DNA of 64,000 nt, taken from the NCBI GenBank assembly GCA_963665005.2, contig CAXXTQ010000001.1, positions 62,001-126,000 on the forward strand. The letters run 5' to 3'. The stretch's first letter is position 1; every line of letters starts with the position of its first letter. Shown one piece after another: positions 58,506 through 64,000 of this stretch. The position numbers and the translations under genes were made by a program. The notes beneath the pieces are model-generated. The model ran no database searches. It had not been told where the DNA came from and saw nothing but the letters and a program-made list of their open reading frames with translations. The DNA is from G963665005 sp963665005 (GTDB lineage Bacteria; Bacillota; Clostridia; Christensenellales; SZUA-584).

Positions 58506-61106
58506 CTATAGCCTAAGCATGATCGTTCCGTCAAGCGCGTTTATAGTCAACAGTGATTCAACACCAAGATCGCGGTAATATTGACTGTTATTATCCAGAG
58601 CCTCGCCCAAATCGCCTTTGATTCCATCTTCGAATGTAATAATTTCTTCCCCAAAGAAATCCCATACCGGAGTAAATATTATCTTGCCGCTATGGTCCTT
58701 CCATGCTGTGGGCATATAACCAAGGCGAATTTCCTTAACACGTATTTCTCTTTTAACCACTTTATCAGCATCGCCCGGGCCGCCGTAAGCGTTTTCTATA
58801 AAGACCTGCGTCTCAAATATATCCATGATTTCCTCAAAATCCTTTAGCTCTATGCCGTAAGCCTGCCTTACTGCGTCAGATCTGACTGTATTTACATTAA
58901 TACCAATCACGCCGCTGTCATCTACGTGCACTGTTATTTCTCCGGCATCCCAATACGGCGCGTATTCAAGCGCAAGTTCTTTTTCTAAAGTCATAGCCCC
59001 GTCGCCATGTGCAAATGTTGCCGTTGCGCCGTCCATCGATCTTGTAAATACAAACTTAAAGCACTCGGGGAATCTGTCGCCTTCTTTGCGCTGCCTGTCG
59101 AGCATTCCGCAAACCTGCGTAGTTTCGATATCAAGATAGCCAAAACCCATTTCGCTTACCTTTTCGCGCGCTGTCTCGGCTGCTTCTTCCATGCTTATAT
59201 CGCATTTGTACAGCTCCTGTCCGGTATACGACTCTCCCGAAGTAAAGCTCTGTTCGTAATCATCGTAGTCGGTAAAACGCATATTAAATCTGTTATAATC
59301 TCCGATACCCAGCCATAAAGAAATATCTGCCGGCGTATCCCTGCCGAGGTCCGCCGTCCCTCTCAGGCTCATTGTAACGTAATTGCCTTCCTGCTGATAT
59401 GTAAATCCGCTCTGCCGCGCCCGCTCCGCCGTCATATCTTTTTTAAACATATCTTCCAGGAAAAATTCATTTTGCACCACTGTATCTTCGTCGGGCGCTG
59501 TCGGCAAAGCCGCCTTTTCCTCGTTTATCATATTGGCAAAGATGTCGATATTCTTTTGCAGGTCTTCTTCCGTAAGCTTGGATATAGAATGTGGAGATTC
59601 ACCGCCCTGCTCTTGAGCTTCCTGAGCAAGCTTTTCGTCCTCCGACAGGCCTCCTTCATTTAGCTGTCGCTCGAACTCTGCCTTTCGCGATTCAAGACTT
59701 GTGATCTGTTCCATTAAATATTCTTTGCTGCGAAGAGTATATTCTCCGTATATCGCTACATCGCCTGTAACCGCATCAAGAATTTCCCGGGCATCCTCCA
59801 AAGTCGGCTCAAACGGTTTTAATTCATAAATCCCCCACGTATCGGCAGGAACATTTACATCTGCATCAACAAACAAATCGATATTTTTCACTTCATCATG
59901 CGCCTGCAGCTGCCATGTTTCAGGCGCAGAATATGTGTGTATTTTTGTTTCTTGTGCGCTGTCTTGTATGGCCTGCTGCACACTGTCGTTATCTTTAGAC
60001 TGCACAAAAGGTTTTTCGGGAGTCGGTTGGCATCCAGCGGTAAATGCCGCGAAAATCATCATAAGCGCCAGCCCGAGTACCGTCACCTTCACACGTGTGT
60101 CGGCCTTTTTTCTCATGAACATGCTCATTATTCTGTGCTGAATCTTCATGCAGCCGTCGTTTAAACTCATTGCCGCTTGTATACGTGTGTTTTCCTGTTT
60201 GCCCGAAAAGTGCAGTATAGTCTGAATATACCCTTTACGCTGCTTTTTACCAAGCGCATCTACCACCATGCTGTCGCAAGCCGCTTCCATATCTCGTCGA
60301 ATCAGCATAAAACATAACCATACAAGCGGATTAAACCAGTAGACTGCACTGAGTATGTTAAGCCCCCATATTGCCAGGAGGTCTTTTCGCTTATAATGCA
60401 TCAGCTCATGCATAACAACATGCTGCACTTTCTGTAAGTTTCTTTCTCTTATAAGCCGCTCAGGTATAATTAATACCGGTTTGAAAATGCCCATGATTGC
60501 TGGAACGGTCAGCGCACCCTGAACCACAATTTGAATTTTATGCGAAATATCCAGCTCGTGTTTGCATGTTTCTATTTGTGCGCACAGCCATACCGGCGCT
60601 TTTTGCGTTTCGCACCTTTTGATCTTTTTCTTTAGCCGCCAGGTTTTGTGCAAAAACCATGCGGTGCAAGCTATGAAACCTGTTAACCAAAGGTATAATA
60701 TCATCGCCTTCCAGTCTATTTGAATTGGCTTAGCAGACGGCGATGTATTGATTAACGGTGCCTTTGTATTGCCGCCGCCGGTAATTTTCGCTTTGTCCGT
60801 TTGATTTTCAATGGCGGCATTTTCATTAGGCTTTTGAAATCCTGGAACTATGTCATTTTCATTTGATACCGCGATTTGTTCTTCTGCTAAGGGCGCGTTG
60901 TCCTGCATGTTTTGCATCACTGTATAAGGGCTCCATTCCGTTGTAATGCTAACGGGAATGAGCAGCTTTATAATCACAATACTCCAAATCAGATATTGAA
61001 GCTTTGCAGTAAGATGCTTTTTAAAAATAGTCTTTAACAGCCACACACCGGCGAACAATGTTGCAAAAATAAGAGAGCTTTCTATTAAAAGGGTAATGAT
61101 GTCCAT
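58506..61106 (-). CDS. M56 (BlaR1-type) peptidase fused to a CQPTPE domain, cassette C
   Basis: About 866 residues. Start at ATG 61106, just after the BlaI stop. The M56 module has HELMH (233-237) and DMEAACD. The junction is KADTRVKVTVLGLALMMIF followed by TAGC (Cys359) QPTPEKP. The tail has the family blocks: WQLQAHDEV, FVDADVNVPADTWGIYELKPFEP as landmarks, a long Glu-rich helical middle (LNEGGLSEDEKLAQEAQEQ), SMEEAAETAREKVSEMGFGYLD, LKDFEEIMDIFETQVF, IFTPVWDFFGEEI and LTINALDGTIM. No separate lipoprotein follows within this cassette. Confidence 0.9.
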   Translation of the reverse strand: MDIITLLIESSLIFATLFAGVWLLKTIFKKHLTAKLQYLIWSIVIIKLLIPVSITTEWSPYTVMQNMQDNAPLAEEQIAVSNENDIVPGFQKPNENAAIENQTDKAKITGGGNTKAPLINTSPSAKPIQIDWKAMILYLWLTGFIACTAWFLHKTWRLKKKIKRCETQKAPVWLCAQIETCKHELDISHKIQIVVQGALTVPAIMGIFKPVLIIPERLIRERNLQKVQHVVMHELMHYKRKDLLAIWGLNILSAVYWFNPLVWLCFMLIRRDMEAACDSMVVDALGKKQRKGYIQTILHFSGKQENTRIQAAMSLNDGCMKIQHRIMSMFMRKKADTRVKVTVLGLALMMIFAAFTAGCQPTPEKPFVQSKDNDSVQQAIQDSAQETKIHTYSAPETWQLQAHDEVKNIDLFVDADVNVPADTWGIYELKPFEPTLEDAREILDAVTGDVAIYGEYTLRSKEYLMEQITSLESRKAEFERQLNEGGLSEDEKLAQEAQEQGGESPHSISKLTEEDLQKNIDIFANMINEEKAALPTAPDEDTVVQNEFFLEDMFKKDMTAERARQSGFTYQQEGNYVTMSLRGTADLGRDTPADISLWLGIGDYNRFNMRFTDYDDYEQSFTSGESYTGQELYKCDISMEEAAETAREKVSEMGFGYLDIETTQVCGMLDRQRKEGDRFPECFKFVFTRSMDGATATFAHGDGAMTLEKELALEYAPYWDAGEITVHVDDSGVIGINVNTVRSDAVRQAYGIELKDFEEIMDIFETQVFIENAYGGPGDADKVVKREIRVKEIRLGYMPTAWKDHSGKIIFTPVWDFFGEEIITFEDGIKGDLGEALDNNSQYYRDLGVESLLTINALDGTIMLRL

Positions 61107-61107
61107 C

Positions 61108-61515
61108 TCAATCACCACTCTCCTCTTGCTCAAGCTTTGTAACAAGATCCATGAGCTTTCGCTGTTCCTGCATTGATAGCTGGTCGCTCTCCGCCATCGT
61201 CGCAATCAGTTTGGAAAGATGGCCGCCGCTGACACGCGACAACACGCTTTCGCTCTCCATCTGCATCGCTTCCTCGCGGGAAATGAGCGCATAATATAGG
61301 CGATCTGCTTTGGCGTTGCGTATCTCATACGCCGCAAATCCTTTGTTACATAGATTATTTAGATAAGTATAATATGTCTTGTAACTCCATTGAATGTTTT
61401 CATTTGTACCTTTTACACTTTGCACAATATCCCGCATCATCTGCGGCGGTTTGTCCCAAAGGACTTTAAGTAGTACCCAATCGGTATCCGTCAATTTTGC
61501 TGTTTTCTTTCTCAT
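61108..61515 (-). CDS. BlaI/MecI-family repressor, cassette C
   Basis: 135 residues: TDTDWVLLKVLWDKPPQMMRDIVQSV, WSYKTYYTYLNNLCNKGFAAYEI (landmarks LLKVLW and LNNLCNKG) and a C-terminal coiled part. GAGGAG precedes the ATG. It should bind the palindrome at 61535. Stop and the M56 start are one base apart. Confidence 0.93.
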   Translation of the reverse strand: MRKKTAKLTDTDWVLLKVLWDKPPQMMRDIVQSVKGTNENIQWSYKTYYTYLNNLCNKGFAAYEIRNAKADRLYYALISREEAMQMESESVLSRVSGGHLSKLIATMAESDQLSMQEQRKLMDLVTKLEQEESGD

Positions 61516-61534
61516 ATTAACAACTCCTCAGCTT

Positions 61535-61592
61535 TGTCGCTAACTTTAGCGTCATTTGACTCTATAATAAGCGACAGAAGAGACTTTGTCAA
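61535..61592 (-). promoter_or_regulatory. Promoter and operator of cassette C
   Basis: TTGACA (61587-61592), 17 bases, TATTAT (61564-61569). The palindrome TGTCGCTAACTTTAGCGTCA (61535-61554; nine-base arms, one mismatch) lies directly over the expected start of the transcript. Its sequence differs from the sites of cassettes A and B. Confidence 0.8.
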
Positions 61593-61644
61593 TATTTGAA
61601 TTATATTTTCTTACGGTTCTTTTGAACCTGTTCAAGAGTCATCG

Positions 61645-64000
61645 TCATCCCTGCGGATCTATCATTTGCATGAGCTTCTCATTGGTTATTCGTGGTTCAA
61701 TGTAGCTGCCGTCTATGGCACTGAACATAATTTGCTGCAGTTCTTCGTCCTCACCTTCAAATTTACAGCTATAACTCACATACCATGTCGGAATATACTC
61801 CCCGATATCCGGCTCATCTTTGACAGACATCATGCTAATACCCAGTTGGATTTTCGTGATTTTAATCTGTAAAACTTTATTCTGATTTTCTCCCCAGCTT
61901 GCGCATATGTAATTCAGCTGGTTCGTAATCCTTTCTTGAATCAAATCAAAGTCCATATGCTGCGCAGATTCGATAACCGTACTACCAATCTCTGATGCAC
62001 CCTGCCACCCCATGCTAAACACGCCATCTTTATCGACGGTAATAGTGAGCGTCTCCTCGCCCCATGGAGATGCATAGCTCGGAGCATGGTTTGGATCCAC
62101 AGAATAGCCTCCTGTTTCTTGTATTGTCTGAAGATTGGATATACTACGAGTAAACGTAAACTGCCATCCCGTCGTCTTATCGACATAATCCTTGATGAAA
62201 CTGCAAGTTTCTGCATAATACAAATCCAAATCGTTACCAAAAATATCTTTGTATTCCAACGCAATGGCATAAGCATCCTCCTGCGATATGTCCGGTTCAC
62301 ACGGCTGCTGCCATTGATAATGCTCAAACGACCCATCCATGTTTTTCACATACTGACTATCCGCTGTCAAACTAGCCGGACGTTGAATTACAGCTTCATC
62401 CCGAGTATAGGAGAAATAGTTTCCATTCCGTTCAAATCCAAAGCGCGATATAGTATTCGCTTCATTTTTTATAAATAAATTCACCCAACTGTCGGATGGC
62501 AACTCGGACAGATTCGTTATCCGAGGGTTTACCACGGCATTCGTTGCCTCGTCGAAACGTTCTTGTAAATAATTCAAATTATCTTGTATGACCCTTTCCG
62601 TTCCTTCATACTCCTTTGCCTTAGTCATCTTTACCAGGTAATCGTCCTTTGTCAGCGTCCATTCAGAATACATCTCGTAGTTGCCATCCGTAAGCAAATC
62701 AATATATGAGAGGAAATCCTCTTCCGAAAAAACTCTTTTTGATACCTCGGTTACAGGATATGCAGTCGTTTCCGGCACGACGACATCTGCGTCGTATGTG
62801 ATCGATAAATATGGATAATCGTCATAGACCTCGCTGATATGTTCCGGTACCTCGATTGGCTTAAAATCAACCGGGGCAGCTGTTTTCACGTCTTCCGGCG
62901 CATCTTCCTCTGTCTTTGCTGCCGCTTCGCTTTCCTGATACACCTCAGTTTTTTGATAAACAACCGGCTCTTCCGGTGTTGGCTGGCAGGCCGTCGTAAA
63001 GCATGCCATTATCATAATGATTGCGAGCAGCATCGCAGCAAAACCTGCCGATCTTGATTTTGTTTTTGGCTTTACCATCGTTTCCACTCGTTCTCTCAGC
63101 TTAGATTTATTCTCGCAAAAAGATAATACAACAGGCGCTTTTCTGCCTTTGTTAGATATCTTTATCACATCAAGCAAACTCTGTGAATAAACGAATTTGC
63201 CAGCTTCGCTAATATTCTTTAATACCAGCTCGTCACACGCAAGTTCTACATCATCTATGTATGTCTTAAAAGCAAGATATACCAACGGATTAAACCAATG
63301 TATTATTTTCGCAACGAGCCAAGCATAGTTTTTTAATACATCCAGCCGTTTTATATGACAAAGCTCATGCATAATAATCAGGCTCATTTTTTCATGTCCG
63401 ATCGAATTTGCAAGCCCCGCCGGCAGCAGTATCTTTGGAACAAACAGTCCATATGTCACCGGCATATCAACATATTCGCACTCTATAATGCTAACCTGTC
63501 TTTGTACGCAAATAGTTTTTTTATGCTGCTCAAGCATCTGCTTTAAGCTGTTGTCCGCAAGCGCGCACCTTTTTGCTTTGCCGCAAAAGAATATCATCTT
63601 TAACGTGCTTGTCAGCATCGTCACAACTGCGCCGATAGCCCATGCCGCAAACAACACCGTCCATATGCTGATGCTTTTTATATAATCAATAAACTGTGCA
63701 AATATCGTTGACGTTGGTTCGGTTTGCGAATTAGCAATAGTGTCTGTTTTTGTATCACTAGGTGTGATTTGAGCATCCCCATAATCAAAGTTATTATTAT
63801 ATGTGTTGTTCGCCGAAAAACCTTTCTCTGCCTTCGCAGCCTCCGGGCTCTGCTCTTCTACAACCTCGACGGGTTTTACGGGAATAATGCTGTCCATGTG
63901 CACAGGCGACTCAAATGTTATCGGCATTATCAATCTAATAAGCACTAATGCCCAAAGAAACGATACCGTTTTTGCATTGATTTTGTTTCCGAAGATTGCT
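61645..64000 (-). CDS. M56 (BlaR1-type) peptidase fused to a CQPTPE domain, cassette D (5' end outside)
   Basis: At least 785 residues are visible; the frame is open to the right edge, where AIFGNKINAKTVSFLWALVL continues the first helices, so the start and probably a fourth BlaI gene lie outside. The M56 site is HELCH and DVELACD is present. The junction TKSRSAGFAAMLLAIIMIMACF is followed by TTACQPTPEEP. The tail has VDFKPIEVPEHISEVYDDYPYLSITYDADV (landmark SITYDADV), DEPDIGEYIPTWYVSY and MFSAIDGSYIEP. The tail is shorter and more divergent than those of cassettes A-C. Confidence 0.9.
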   Translation of the reverse strand, partial: AIFGNKINAKTVSFLWALVLIRLIMPITFESPVHMDSIIPVKPVEVVEEQSPEAAKAEKGFSANNTYNNNFDYGDAQITPSDTKTDTIANSQTEPTSTIFAQFIDYIKSISIWTVLFAAWAIGAVVTMLTSTLKMIFFCGKAKRCALADNSLKQMLEQHKKTICVQRQVSIIECEYVDMPVTYGLFVPKILLPAGLANSIGHEKMSLIIMHELCHIKRLDVLKNYAWLVAKIIHWFNPLVYLAFKTYIDDVELACDELVLKNISEAGKFVYSQSLLDVIKISNKGRKAPVVLSFCENKSKLRERVETMVKPKTKSRSAGFAAMLLAIIMIMACFTTACQPTPEEPVVYQKTEVYQESEAAAKTEEDAPEDVKTAAPVDFKPIEVPEHISEVYDDYPYLSITYDADVVVPETTAYPVTEVSKRVFSEEDFLSYIDLLTDGNYEMYSEWTLTKDDYLVKMTKAKEYEGTERVIQDNLNYLQERFDEATNAVVNPRITNLSELPSDSWVNLFIKNEANTISRFGFERNGNYFSYTRDEAVIQRPASLTADSQYVKNMDGSFEHYQWQQPCEPDISQEDAYAIALEYKDIFGNDLDLYYAETCSFIKDYVDKTTGWQFTFTRSISNLQTIQETGGYSVDPNHAPSYASPWGEETLTITVDKDGVFSMGWQGASEIGSTVIESAQHMDFDLIQERITNQLNYICASWGENQNKVLQIKITKIQLGISMMSVKDEPDIGEYIPTWYVSYSCKFEGEDEELQQIMFSAIDGSYIEPRITNEKLMQMIDPQG

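Overview
The window looks like chromosome of an anaerobic Gram-positive bacterium of the class Clostridia. The signs are AGGAGG-type ribosome sites before nearly every gene, TTGACA-17-TATAAT promoters, lipoprotein signal peptides, BlaI/BlaR1-type regulators, a CwlD-like amidase, VanW and VanY proteins, and oxygen-sensitive Fe-S chemistry. A gut or sediment relative of the Christensenellales would fit, but that is inference. No phage, insertion sequence or CRISPR array was seen.

Layout. 1-7.9 kb: end of a DUF2207 gene, LemA, an ABC-2 exporter pair, an S9 peptidase lipoprotein, a CapA-like metallophosphatase and a CpXC protein. 8.0-8.3 kb: tRNA-Pro(GGG) flanked by two decayed tRNA-like copies. 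8.4-13.8 kb: an operon of an HD-GYP response regulator and two histidine kinases with nearly the same catalytic core. 14.4-20.9 kb: a NifX / ferredoxin-MinD / ferredoxin-MinD / NifX / Mrp operon, a flavin reductase, a CoA-disulfide-reductase-like flavoenzyme and a DUF5320-DUF134 pair; a shared TATACCC-type site links the two gene groups. 21.0-24.2 kb: znuA-znuC-znuB-zur with a textbook promoter and an 8-1-8 Zur-type palindrome. 24.4-24.7 kb: a candidate structured RNA. 24.7-30.2 kb: hpt, a cytidylate-kinase-like/nuclease-like fusion, gnd-zwf-cyclase, and a ZIP transporter. 30.3-34.8 kb: a zinc-ribbon/MORN protein and a 980-residue lipoprotein. 35.0-37.5 kb: a sulfur-relay operon (TusA, DsrE-like, a NifS homologue that has lost its PLP lysine, and an IscU-DUF59 fusion).

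37.6-47.1 kb is a cell-envelope region: an FtsX-like permease with an adhesin-like anchored protein and its ATPase, a VanW protein with a Pro/Thr tail, a three-gene ABC exporter, a CwlD-like amidase and a VanY-like carboxypeptidase.

47.4-64.0 kb is the most unusual part: a tandem family of BlaI-type repressor plus M56 (BlaR1-type) membrane peptidase cassettes. Four M56 proteins and three free lipoproteins carry the same CQPTPE lipobox segment followed by a large related extracellular domain. In the M56 proteins this lipobox sits just after the last membrane helix, so each looks like a fusion of BlaR1 to a complete lipoprotein. Each of the three BlaI genes in view has a near-consensus promoter and its own palindrome. 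One M56 copy has HELTR instead of HExxH. This looks like an expanded set of envelope sensors with separate specificities.
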